DNA of 64,000 nucleotides from Pseudomonas sp. IPO3778 (GTDB taxonomy: Bacteria > Pseudomonadota > Gammaproteobacteria > Pseudomonadales > Pseudomonadaceae), in contig NZ_JACARC010000065.1 of the NCBI RefSeq assembly GCF_013386825.1, forward strand, positions 1-64,000, written 5' to 3'. Every line of letters starts with the position of its first letter. Positions within the stretch are counted from its first letter, which is position 1. The notes beneath the pieces were generated by a model. That model made no database searches, had not been told where the DNA came from, and saw nothing but the letters and a program-made list of their open reading frames with translations. Position numbers and translations under genes: made by a program. Below, one piece after another: positions 40,317 to 48,670 of this stretch.

Positions 40317-41198
40317 TCAGGCCTTGCGCTGACGAACCAAGTGTTTGAAACCTTCGTACACCAGCACCATCACCGCCAGCCAGATGGGTAGATAGGTCAA
40401 CCATTCGCCGGCCTTGATACTTTCCCCCAGCAATAACGCCACGCCCAGCAACAGCACCGGCTCCACATAGCTGAGCAGCCCGAACAGGCTGAAGGCCAAC
40501 AAGCGGCTGGCGACGATGTAGCACACCAGCGCCGATGCGCTGATCAAGCCCAGCATCGGGATCAAGGCATACAAGCCTTTGTGCGCGTCGAGCACCGCAA
40601 AACCCTGTTCGCCGCTTTGCACAAACCACAACGCCACCGGCAACATCAGCGCCATATCGAGCCACAGCCCGCCCAGGTGGTCGGTCTTCAGGCGTTTGCG
40701 CACGATAAAGTAGATCGGGTAACCGATGATCACCACCAGCGTGGCCCAGGAGAAACCGCCCACCTGGTACACCTCGTTAAGCACGCCGCAGGCTGCAAAG
40801 AACACCGCGACCTTTTGCAGGCGCGACAACTGTTCGCCATACACCAGGCGCCCGGTGAGGACCATGGTCAACGGCAGCAGGAAATACCCCAGCGATACAT
40901 CCAGGCTACGTCCATTGAGTGGCGCCCACATGAACAGCCACAACTGCACCCCCAGCAACGCCGAAGACAACACCAGCCCGCCCACCAGTCGCGGGTTGCC
41001 GGCGATCACGCGCGCCAATTCCCACACCCGCCGCCACTCGCCGCTGACGATCATGAACACGGTCATGCAGGGCACGGTCAGTAACATCCGCCAGCCGAAG
41101 ATCTCCAGGCCGCTCAAGGGTGTAAGCAGCGACGTGAAGTAATACATCACGGCAAACAGCACCGAGGCCAATACCGATAACACAACACCTTTAGACAC
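40317..41198 (-). CDS. rarD: RarD-like EamA-family transporter
   Basis: A 293-residue membrane protein with about ten spans. The start MSKGVVLSVLASVLFAVMYYFTSLL followed by GLEIFGWRMLLTVPCM is characteristic of the RarD (chloramphenicol-sensitive protein) branch, as are LNGRSLDVSLGYFLLPL and LSYVEPVLLLGVALLLGE. The transported compound is not known. The REP doublet after hppD lies just past its stop, and a second one lies beyond its start. Confidence 0.9.
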   Translation of the reverse strand: MSKGVVLSVLASVLFAVMYYFTSLLTPLSGLEIFGWRMLLTVPCMTVFMIVSGEWRRVWELARVIAGNPRLVGGLVLSSALLGVQLWLFMWAPLNGRSLDVSLGYFLLPLTMVLTGRLVYGEQLSRLQKVAVFFAACGVLNEVYQVGGFSWATLVVIIGYPIYFIVRKRLKTDHLGGLWLDMALMLPVALWFVQSGEQGFAVLDAHKGLYALIPMLGLISASALVCYIVASRLLAFSLFGLLSYVEPVLLLGVALLLGESIKAGEWLTYLPIWLAVMVLVYEGFKHLVRQRKA

Positions 41199-41287
41199 AC
41201 TGTCCTCGCGAAAAACGATGGCTACAAAAGAGGGGAGATTTCAGGGAGGGAATATAGTGCTTTTGCGGTGAGATGTTTGCGCTGTTT

Positions 41288-41384
41288 TGTGGTGAGGGGG
41301 CTTGTCCCCCGTTGGGCTGCGAAGCGGCCCCAAAAAAAGCGGGAGCGCTGCGCACTCCAACGGGGGACAAGCCCCCTCACCACA
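41288..41384. repeat. REP doublet (REPIN-like), second family
   Basis: A perfect 28-bp inverted repeat (41288-41315 with 41357-41384; core words GGGGGCTTGTCCCCC and CCAACGGGGG) is separated by 41 bp. It is unrelated in sequence to the doublet at 40213. It lies between rarD and the aldo/keto reductase gene. Confidence 0.88.
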
Positions 41385-41405
41385 GGTCAGGTGTAGGCCG
41401 CTCGG

Positions 41406-42413
41406 CTATCGGGCAATCCGACCCGATACGAAATGGCTCACGTCGTTGAACCCCGGCGTCGAGGCATGCCCTGGAGTGACCAGCGAATCAATAAACGCCT
41501 CATCTTCCGCCGTGATCTTCACCTCCAGCGCGCCGGTATAGGCGTCCCACTGCGCCTCGGTGCGCGGCCCCACAATCGCCGAGCTGACCGCCGAGTTGTT
41601 CAGCACCCAGGCAATCGCGAACTCGACAATCCCCACGCCGCGGCCCTGGGTGTATTGCTGGATCTGCTGGGCAATGCGCAGGGATTCAACGCGCCATTCG
41701 GTTTCCAGGATGCGCTTGTCCTGGCGCCCGGCGCGGCTGCCGGCTTCAGGCGTCACGTCCGGCGCGTATTTGCCACTGAGCACGCCACGGGCCAGCGGGC
41801 TGTAAGGCACCACACCCAGACCATACGCGGCGGCGGCGGTGATCTGCTCCACCTCGGCCTGGCGGTTGACGATGTTGTACAGCGGCTGGCTGATGATCGG
41901 CTTGTCCACCCCCAGGCGTTCGGCCACGCGGATCACCTCGGCGATGCGCCAGCCGCGGTAGTTGGACAGGCCCCAGTGGCGGATCTTGCCCTCGCGGATC
42001 AAGTCGCCGATGGCCGAAACCGTCACCTCCAGCGGCGTGTTGTGGTCTTCACGGTGCAGGTAATAGATGTCCAGGTAATCGGTGTCGAGGCGCGTCAGGC
42101 TGGCTTCCAGCGCATTGAAAATCCGCTTGCGGTTCAAGCCGCTGCGGTTTGGCAGGCCATCCACCGGGCCGATGCCCACCTTGGAGGCCAGCACCCAATC
42201 CTGGCGCTGGCGGGCGATGGCTTCACCGACGATTTCCTCGGAGCGCCCGCCGGTGTAGACGTCGGCGGTGTCGATAAAGTTGATGCCTTGGTCCCAGGCC
42301 TTGTCGATGATGCGCAGCGAATCCTCAGTGTTGGTCTGCTCGCCAAACATCATGCTGCCCAGGGTCAGCGCGCTGACTTTCAACCCGGACTGGCCCAGTG
42401 TGCGGTAAATCAT
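41406..42413 (-). CDS. Aldo/keto reductase
   Basis: A 335-residue NADPH-dependent oxidoreductase of the AKR superfamily (barrel fold). The catalytic tetrad is visible: Asp and Tyr in IDTADVYTGG, Lys in VLASKVGIG, His in IYYLHREDH. The cofactor end reads VSSAIVGPRTEAQWDAY. Length and motifs match the YajO/Tas-like branch; the physiological substrate is unknown. The start at 42413 (MIYRTLGQSGL) has GAGGTG upstream; the longer frame adds three residues. It follows the LysR gene on the same strand by 76 bp. Confidence 0.92.
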   Translation of the reverse strand: MIYRTLGQSGLKVSALTLGSMMFGEQTNTEDSLRIIDKAWDQGINFIDTADVYTGGRSEEIVGEAIARQRQDWVLASKVGIGPVDGLPNRSGLNRKRIFNALEASLTRLDTDYLDIYYLHREDHNTPLEVTVSAIGDLIREGKIRHWGLSNYRGWRIAEVIRVAERLGVDKPIISQPLYNIVNRQAEVEQITAAAAYGLGVVPYSPLARGVLSGKYAPDVTPEAGSRAGRQDKRILETEWRVESLRIAQQIQQYTQGRGVGIVEFAIAWVLNNSAVSSAIVGPRTEAQWDAYTGALEVKITAEDEAFIDSLVTPGHASTPGFNDVSHFVSGRIAR

Positions 42414-42489
42414 CGTGAACACCTCAAAAGGGGGAGACAGTGCCTATCCAATACCAGAGAGCAAGGCTCTGGAACAAGCCCCGGGACGG

Positions 42490-43392
42490 TTATTGCGGTA
42501 ATAGTTCGGCGCAGCGCTGTTGCAGGAAGCGGTGCAGCACCTTGACCCGTTCCGACACTTGCAGCCGGTGCGGGCACATCAAATTGAACGGCGTGGGTTC
42601 GCCCTGCCAGTCGGTCAGTAACGGCACCAGGCGCCCGGCCTTGATATCCCGGGCCACATCCAACTGGGCTTTATAAGCGATGCCATGGCCGGCCAACGCC
42701 CAGCGCCGCACGATCTCGCCGTCATCGCTCAGGTAATCACCGCCGACCTCGACTTCCTGGAGCAGGGCGCCCTGGCGAAAGTACCAGGTGTTATTCGCGC
42801 GGCCCTGGCGCATGTAGCGCAGCGTGCTGTGTTGCGCCAGGTCCTGGGGCGTGCGGGGCGTGCCGTGGCGTGCCAGGTAGTCGGGGCTGGCGCAGGGCAC
42901 CCGTTGATGGCCAGGCACTATCGGCAGCGCCACCAGGCTGGAGTCCCGGGGCACGCCAAAACGCAGGGCGATGTCCACGGTTTCGCGGAACAGGTCGGCA
43001 TTGCTGTCGTTAAGCAGCAACTGAAGACGCACGTTCGGGTGTTCGAGCTTGAACTCATCCAGCCAGCCCAGCAGCACGTTGCGCCCGAAGTCCGAGGGCG
43101 CGGCCAATTGCAGCAAACCACTCAGGCTCTGACCTTGCTGCTTGATCGCCAATTCGCCTTCCGACAACGCCTCCAGGGCCACACGCACGCTGTCGAGGTA
43201 GCGCCGGCCTTCTTCGGTCAGGCGCATGCTGCGGGTGGAGCGCGCCAGCAGGCGAATGCCCAGGCGGGTTTCCAGGCGCTTGAGGGCAATGCTGGCGGCG
43301 GCCGGGGTCAGGCTTAAACTGCGGGCCGCCGCTGACAGGCTGCCGGTGTCGGCGGTGCGCACGAAGACTTCAAGGTCGAGGATTGAGCTCAT
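42490..43392 (-). CDS. LysR-family regulator of the divergent SDR gene
   Basis: A 300-residue LysR regulator (LEVFVRTADTGSLSAAARSLSLTPAAASIALKRLETRLG) of the group with an Asn/Leu-rich effector domain. It is divergent from an SDR oxidoreductase gene with 100 bp between them. In that gap AAAAATCC (43397-43404) and GGATTTTT (43429-43436) form an inverted repeat that may be its operator. Same strand as the aldo/keto reductase, which it might also control. Confidence 0.9.
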   Translation of the reverse strand: MSSILDLEVFVRTADTGSLSAAARSLSLTPAAASIALKRLETRLGIRLLARSTRSMRLTEEGRRYLDSVRVALEALSEGELAIKQQGQSLSGLLQLAAPSDFGRNVLLGWLDEFKLEHPNVRLQLLLNDSNADLFRETVDIALRFGVPRDSSLVALPIVPGHQRVPCASPDYLARHGTPRTPQDLAQHSTLRYMRQGRANNTWYFRQGALLQEVEVGGDYLSDDGEIVRRWALAGHGIAYKAQLDVARDIKAGRLVPLLTDWQGEPTPFNLMCPHRLQVSERVKVLHRFLQQRCAELLPQ

Positions 43393-43492
43393 CTGTAAAA
43401 ATCCTTTAAAGATCTTGTCGTTTTACCGGGATTTTTCGACGATTGCCAAGCTGGGAAGATGAACGCTCATTTTCTCACCCAGGTATTTCTCC

Positions 43493-44197
43493 ATGACTTC
43501 TCCCCTTAACGGCAAAACCATCATCGTCATCGGCGGTAGCAGCGGCATCGGTGCTGCCGTGGCCAAGCAAGCCGTGGCACGCGGCGCCCAAGTGGTGCTG
43601 GCCGGACGGCGCTTGTCTTCAGCCGTGGAGAACGGTGTGCGCAGCGAGCAGGTGGACGTGACTGACGCCGCCTCGTTGCAGCGCCTGTTTGAAACAGTGG
43701 GGCGTTTTGACCATCTGGTTTACACCGCAGGCCCTGCGGTGCAGGCCAAGACGTTGATCGAGACTGATCTTAACCTGGCGCAAGATAACTACAACGTGAA
43801 GCTCTGGGGTTCGCTGCGGGCGATCCAGGCGGCGCTGCCATTTCTCGGCGAGCACGGCAGCATCACATTGACCTCGGGCCAACTGGGTCGTCGAGCGGTG
43901 GCGGGGCAGTTCATCAAGACCGGGATCAATGCCGCGACTGAAGCCCTGGGCAAGCAGTTGGCCAAGGAGCTGGCACCACGCCGTGTGAACGTGATCAGCC
44001 CGGGGGTGATCGACACCGAGGCGTATGCCGGGTTGTCCGAAGAGCAGCGCCTGGCGATGTTTGCCAAGGCCGGCGGCGCGTTGCCGGTGGGGCGAGTAGG
44101 GCAGGCCGAAGAAGTGGCCGCCGGGTATGTGCTGGCGATGGAGAACGGGTTTATCACCGGTAGCGTGATTGATGTCGACGGCGGCGGGCTGCTCTAA
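43493..44197 (+). CDS. SDR-family oxidoreductase lacking the YxxxK tyrosine
   Basis: A 234-residue Rossmann-fold protein with TIIVIGGSSGIGAAVAKQAV for NAD(P) binding, an NNAG-like position reading YTAGPA, Ser in ITLTSGQLG and the C-terminal NVISPGVIDTEAY. The usual active-site Tyr-x-x-x-Lys is GQFIK here, so Tyr is replaced by Gly while Lys remains. The DNA supports this reading. A branch of SDR proteins has this change, and their chemistry is unclear. Regulated probably by the divergent LysR gene. Confidence 0.88.
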   Translation: MTSPLNGKTIIVIGGSSGIGAAVAKQAVARGAQVVLAGRRLSSAVENGVRSEQVDVTDAASLQRLFETVGRFDHLVYTAGPAVQAKTLIETDLNLAQDNYNVKLWGSLRAIQAALPFLGEHGSITLTSGQLGRRAVAGQFIKTGINAATEALGKQLAKELAPRRVNVISPGVIDTEAYAGLSEEQRLAMFAKAGGALPVGRVGQAEEVAAGYVLAMENGFITGSVIDVDGGGLL

Positions 44198-44218
44198 GCG
44201 TATTTTGTCGTGCAAACA

Positions 44219-44250
44219 AAACAGGTCCCGCTTTCAGGTGGGACCTGCGT
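44219..44250 (-). terminator. Rho-independent terminator of the Pro/Tyr-rich protein gene
   Basis: On the minus strand CAGGTCCC and GGGACCTG form an 8-bp stem with a ten-base loop, followed by TTTTGTTTG. It lies between two convergent genes. Confidence 0.8.
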
Positions 44251-44282
44251 CACTTGCACCATCGTTGATGACCCGCTTGCGC

Positions 44283-44627
44283 TTAATAACGCGGTGCCGG
44301 AACCGGTTGTGGCGGGTAGTAGTAGCCTGGAGGCGGCGGCGCCTGATAGTAGACCGGCGGCGGTTGCTGGATGTACACCGGCTGCGGTTGGACGTAAACC
44401 GGTTGTTGCACGTAGACCGGAGGCTGGGAGTTGGCAACCACTGAGCCCACTACAAGACCGCCGACCACCGCACCCAGCAGGGCGGGACCGCCCCAGCCCC
44501 AACCACCATGGTAACCACCGTGACCCCATCCATAGCCGTACCCACCACGGGCTTCTGCTTGCCCTGCCATGGCGAGGGTAGCAATCAGCACGAGTGCTAC
44601 TTTCATTTTTGAGAGTCGACTGATCAT
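44283..44627 (-). CDS. Exported glycine-rich then Pro/Tyr/Gln-repeat protein
   Basis: A 114-residue low-complexity protein. The signal peptide ends about AGQAEA-RGG. A Gly/Tyr/Trp-rich stretch (GGYGYGWGHGGYHGG) and one short hydrophobic Gly-zipper-like segment (LLGAVVGGLVVGSVVA) follow. The C-terminal half is a repeat of the type PVYVQ/PVYIQ rich in Pro, Tyr and Gln. Possibly anchored in or near the membrane with a flexible extension. Such proteins are common in proteobacteria and have no known function. The start may be MKVALVL seven codons later. Confidence 0.75.
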   Translation of the reverse strand: MISRLSKMKVALVLIATLAMAGQAEARGGYGYGWGHGGYHGGWGWGGPALLGAVVGGLVVGSVVANSQPPVYVQQPVYVQPQPVYIQQPPPVYYQAPPPPGYYYPPQPVPAPRY

Positions 44628-44805
44628 GACAAGTCCTCTACCTATGCATCGAACCGGTTTTAATCATATTCCCGGGCATACGTTTCAGACAGTGCTTTTT
44701 GACGGAATGACGCGGGGTCAGAGTAAAGGTTAGGTAAGGTTTGTAGCCTGTTTGTTACCTGGCTCTGGCGTTGAAGTTAATACGGGTGTCCGGCGGTGTT
44801 TTGAC

Positions 44806-44847
44806 TATAAAAACACCGGCGCCGTCATGGAGGTCGACGGTGCCGGT
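44806..44847 (-). terminator. Rho-independent terminator of the MFS gene
   Basis: On the minus strand ACCGGCACCGTC pairs with GACGGCGCCGGT (12 bp, one G-T pair), followed by GTTTTTATAG, 12 bp after the stop codon. Confidence 0.88.
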
Positions 44848-44858
44848 TTGCCCTGATG

Positions 44859-46169
44859 TCAGGCCTTGAGTGTCCGCGTCATCCGCAGCGCCAGCACACT
44901 GCCCGCGACGATCACCGCCGCCAGCAAGTACAGCGCCAGGTCCGTAGACCCGGTGGCATCCTTCACAAACCCGACGATATACGGGCTCAGGAAGCCGGCC
45001 ATCTGGCCCATGGAGTTGATCAGCGCCAGGCCACCCGCCGCAGCGCCGGCGCTGAGCATGGCGGTAGGCACGGGCCAGAACATCGGCAGGCCGGTGAGGG
45101 CGCCCATGGTGGCGATGGTCAGGCCGAGAATCGCAATCGCCGGTGTGGTCGCAAAGTTCACCGCAATCACCAGCCCGATCGCGCCCATCAGCATCGGCAC
45201 CACCAGGTGCCAGCGACGCTCTTTGCGCAAGTCGGCAGAGCGGCCCACCAGCAGCATGAACACCGCCGCCAGCAGGTAGGGGATTGCACTCAGCCAGCCA
45301 ATCACCAGGTTATCGCTGAAGCCCATGTTCTTGATGATCGACGGCAGCCAGAAGTTGATGGCGTACACGCCGCTCTGGATGCAGAAGTAGATCAGGCCGA
45401 ACGCCCAGATGGCCGGGTTCTTGAACACTTCCAGCAGTGAGTCGCTGGTGGTTTTCGGCTTGTTCGCGAGGTCGGTGGCCTGGTCGGCTTCCAGTACCGC
45501 ACGCTCATGGGGTGTGAGCCACTTGGCGTTGGCAAAGCTGTCGCTGAGCAGGAAGTAGGCGAGGGCGCCGAGGATCACCGTCGGGATGCCTTGCAGCAGG
45601 AACATCCACTGCCAACCCGCAAGCCCGCCCTGGCCGGCAGCGAAGTGGTTGAGGATCCAGCCGGAGAACGGGCTGCCCAGCAAGCCGGACACCGGGATCG
45701 CCGACATGAACAGCGCCATGATCCGCCCACGGCGGAAGGTCGGGAACCACTGCGAGAGGTACAGCACCACGCCCGGGAAGAACCCGGCTTCGGCGGCACC
45801 GGTCAGCAGGCGCAAGCCGTAGAAATGCGTGGGTGTGGTGACGAACAGCAGGCAGGTGGACAGTGCGCCCCAAACGATCATCATCAGGGCAATCCAGCGC
45901 CGTGGACCAAACCGGGTCAGCGCCAGGTTGCTCGGTACGCCGCACAGCACGTAGCCGATAAAGAAGATCCCGGCACCGAGGCCGTACACGGTCTCGCTGA
46001 ATTTCAGGTCGTCGAGCATCTGCAACTTGGCAAAGCCGACGTTGACGCGGTCGAGGTAGTTGAACAGGTAGCAGATGAAAATGAAGGGGATCAGGCGCAG
46101 GGTAATGCGCTTGTATACGGCGTTTTTATCGTCATCGGTGGCCTGGGTGACAGCGGCGCTCTGTGACAT
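44859..46169 (-). CDS. MFS carrier, anion:cation symporter family (tartrate/sugar-acid type)
   Basis: A 436-residue 12-span carrier. The start YKRITLRLIPFIFICYLFNYLDRVNVGFAKLQM and the loop FGPRRWIALMMIVWG are typical of TtuB-like transporters for organic or sugar acids. The motif GLRLLTGAAEAGFFPGVVLYLSQWFP is the family signature. It is divergent from a CdaR-type regulator and next to a glycerate kinase, so a likely substrate is glycerate or a related hydroxy acid. That assignment is from context. Confidence 0.88.
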   Translation of the reverse strand: MSQSAAVTQATDDDKNAVYKRITLRLIPFIFICYLFNYLDRVNVGFAKLQMLDDLKFSETVYGLGAGIFFIGYVLCGVPSNLALTRFGPRRWIALMMIVWGALSTCLLFVTTPTHFYGLRLLTGAAEAGFFPGVVLYLSQWFPTFRRGRIMALFMSAIPVSGLLGSPFSGWILNHFAAGQGGLAGWQWMFLLQGIPTVILGALAYFLLSDSFANAKWLTPHERAVLEADQATDLANKPKTTSDSLLEVFKNPAIWAFGLIYFCIQSGVYAINFWLPSIIKNMGFSDNLVIGWLSAIPYLLAAVFMLLVGRSADLRKERRWHLVVPMLMGAIGLVIAVNFATTPAIAILGLTIATMGALTGLPMFWPVPTAMLSAGAAAGGLALINSMGQMAGFLSPYIVGFVKDATGSTDLALYLLAAVIVAGSVLALRMTRTLKA

Positions 46170-46329
46170 GGCAGTCTCTCTTTATTATGATTTTTCGCGA
46201 TGCGAGGGTAACGTTGATCGCCTAATGAGTCTCGGCCACCTCAAGGGGTGATGTCTTTGTGCTCGCGCACAGTCAGGCATGGTTTGCGCTGTGCCGATGA
46301 ACAACCGGTTTTTTCAGGAATTTAGCCCC

Positions 46330-47436
46330 ATGTTCGAGCTGGATCATGACCTGGCGCAGGATATCGTCAATCGCACCATGGCGATTCTGCCCTATAACGT
46401 CAATGTCATGGACAGCCAGGGCCTGATTCTGGGCAGTGGCGAACCCGAGCGTATCAACACCCGCCATGAAGGTGCGCAGTTGGTGCTGGCGAATGTGCGG
46501 GTGGTGGAGATTGACAGCCAGACCGCCAAGCACCTCAAGGGCGTGCAGCCCGGGATCAACCTGCCGCTGCTGCACGACCAGCGCCTGATCGGCGTGCTGG
46601 GCATTACCGGCGAGCCCGAACTGCTGCGTACGTATGCCCAACTGGTGCGCATGACCGCCGAAATGCTGGTGAGCCAGCGCCACCAGCAAGCCGAGCAACA
46701 ATGGCGCCGCCAGCGTTGCGATGATCTGTTGGCGCTGCTGCTGGCCGAGAGCGGCGACTCCCCGCGCCTGGTGGACGAAGCGCAACAACTGGGCCTCAAG
46801 CCGCAACTGGCGCGCACGCCGTACCTGTTTGAACTGGGCAGCGGCCAGTCGGCCGAGGCGTTGAACGCCTGGCTGACGTCGCGCTACCCGGACAGTTGGT
46901 GCGTCAGCTCCGCGCAGTTTTCGCTGTTGTGGTGCCGGCCGGCGTCGGTCCCTGTCGACAACCCGCGCCTGCTGGAAAAACTCGACGCTCTTGGCTGGAA
47001 CATCCTGCGGGTTGCGGTCGGCGGGCAGGCGGATGGCCTGGCGGGGCTGCGCCGTTGCTACCGGCGCGTCGGCGACCTGCTTGCCTATGGCCGCGACGTG
47101 CTGCCCGAGTCGCGGCTGTTGACCCTCAACCGCTACCGCCTGCCGGTGATGCTTTGGCGCCACCGCAACGACGACGCCCTCGACGAATTGCTTAACCCGC
47201 TGCGCAAGGTGCTGGCCAAGGACAGCAATGGCCAGTTATTGGCGACGCTGCGCAGTTGGTGTGACCACGACGGCCAAAGCCAGGCCTGCGCCGACGCCCT
47301 GGGTATCCACCGCAACAGCCTGCGCTACCGCATGGAGCGCATCGCCGAGCTGAGCGGCGTCGACCCGCTGACCCTGGACGGCATGCTCGCGTTGTACCTC
47401 GGCGTGCAGCTATTGCCCCAGGCTTTGTCGAAATGA
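46330..47436 (+). CDS. cdaR: Sugar-diacid regulator CdaR
   Basis: A 368-residue activator. The N-terminal sugar-diacid-recognition domain starts LDHDLAQDIVNRTMAILPYNVNVMD. The C-terminal PucR-type helix-turn-helix is AQACADALGIHRNSLRYRMERI-like (residues about 320-345). The ATG at 46330 follows AGGAA by nine bases; an ATG at 46297 is in frame. It probably senses glycerate, glucarate or galactarate and switches on the divergent MFS gene and the downstream glycerate kinase. Confidence 0.92.
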   Translation: MFELDHDLAQDIVNRTMAILPYNVNVMDSQGLILGSGEPERINTRHEGAQLVLANVRVVEIDSQTAKHLKGVQPGINLPLLHDQRLIGVLGITGEPELLRTYAQLVRMTAEMLVSQRHQQAEQQWRRQRCDDLLALLLAESGDSPRLVDEAQQLGLKPQLARTPYLFELGSGQSAEALNAWLTSRYPDSWCVSSAQFSLLWCRPASVPVDNPRLLEKLDALGWNILRVAVGGQADGLAGLRRCYRRVGDLLAYGRDVLPESRLLTLNRYRLPVMLWRHRNDDALDELLNPLRKVLAKDSNGQLLATLRSWCDHDGQSQACADALGIHRNSLRYRMERIAELSGVDPLTLDGMLALYLGVQLLPQALSK

Positions 47437-47527
47437 ACAACAAACCCCAGCCACTCTTGTGCAATGGACCGGCGTTATTGCGTGTGCCAACTGGCAGCAT
47501 GGGCGTTATAAAAACCGGAGAAAGCCC

Positions 47528-48670
47528 ATGAAAATCATCATCGCCCCCGACTCGTTCAAGGACAGCCTGAGTGCCGAAGGCGTGGCAACTGCCATCGCCG
47601 AGGGCTTGGCCACGGTGTGGCCCGACGCCGAGCTGATCCGGTGCCCGATGGCGGACGGGGGTGAAGGTACGGTGGAGTCGGTGCTCGCGGCCTGCCAGGG
47701 CGAGTTGCGCACGACCCGCGTGCAAGGCCCGTTGGGCGCCAGCGTCGACGCCCATTGGGGCTGGTTGGCCGAGAGCCACACCGCAATCATCGAAATGGCC
47801 GAAGCCAGTGGCTTGCAACTCGTGCCGCCGGGTAAGCGGGATGCCTGTTCCAGCAGCACGTTTGGCACCGGTGAACTGATCCGCGCCGCCCTGGATGCCG
47901 GCGCTCAACGCGTGATTTTGGCGATTGGCGGCAGCGCCACCAACGACGGCGGTGCCGGGGCGATGCTTGCCCTGGGTGTGCAGTTGTTTGATGCCGAAGG
48001 TGCAGCACTGCCCCTGGGTGGCCTGGCCCTTGCCCAGCTGTCACGCATCAGCCTCGAACAACTGGACCCGCGACTGGCCCAGGTGCGCTTCGAAATCGCC
48101 GCCGACGTGAACAACCCGCTGTGCGGTCCCCACGGCGCCTCGGCGATTTTCGGCCCGCAAAAAGGTGCCAATCCCCAGCAAGTCGAACAACTGGATGCCG
48201 CCCTCGGCCATTTCGCCGATCACTGCGCGAAGGTATTGCCCAAAGACGTGCGCGATGAACCCGGAAGCGGCGCCGCCGGTGGTTTGGGCTTCGCCGCCAA
48301 GGCGTTCCTGGGCGCGCAGTTTTGCGCCGGGGTTGAAGTGGTGGCCGAACTGGTGGGCCTCGAAAACGCCGTGCGTGGCGCCGACCTGGTCATCACTGGC
48401 GAAGGCCGTTTCGACGCCCAGACCCTGCGGGGCAAAACCCCGTTTGGCGTGGCGCGGATTGCCAAACAGCACAACGTGCCGGTGATCGTGATCGCCGGCA
48501 CGTTGGGTGAGGGTTATGAGCAGATGTACGCCCACGGTGTGGATGCTGCATTCGCCTTGCCGTCCGGCCCGACTACCCTGGAGCAGGCCTGCAGCGAGGC
48601 GCCGCGGTTGTTGCGCGAGCGTGCCTCGGACATTGCCCGGGTGTGGCGATTGGCGGCTCCGGCGGTTTAA
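47528..48670 (+). CDS. glxK: Glycerate kinase
   Basis: A 380-residue kinase of the GlxK/GarK family that phosphorylates D-glycerate. Diagnostic segments are MKIIIAPDSFKDSLSAEGVA, PMADGGEGTVESVLAACQG, the phosphate-binding IGGSATNDGGAGAMLALGV and the C-terminal ITGEGRFDAQTLRGKTPFGVA. It lies 91 bp after cdaR and completes a regulator-transporter-kinase set for glycerate. It overlaps the convergent deacetylase gene by four bases. Confidence 0.95.
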   Translation: MKIIIAPDSFKDSLSAEGVATAIAEGLATVWPDAELIRCPMADGGEGTVESVLAACQGELRTTRVQGPLGASVDAHWGWLAESHTAIIEMAEASGLQLVPPGKRDACSSSTFGTGELIRAALDAGAQRVILAIGGSATNDGGAGAMLALGVQLFDAEGAALPLGGLALAQLSRISLEQLDPRLAQVRFEIAADVNNPLCGPHGASAIFGPQKGANPQQVEQLDAALGHFADHCAKVLPKDVRDEPGSGAAGGLGFAAKAFLGAQFCAGVEVVAELVGLENAVRGADLVITGEGRFDAQTLRGKTPFGVARIAKQHNVPVIVIAGTLGEGYEQMYAHGVDAAFALPSGPTTLEQACSEAPRLLRERASDIARVWRLAAPAV

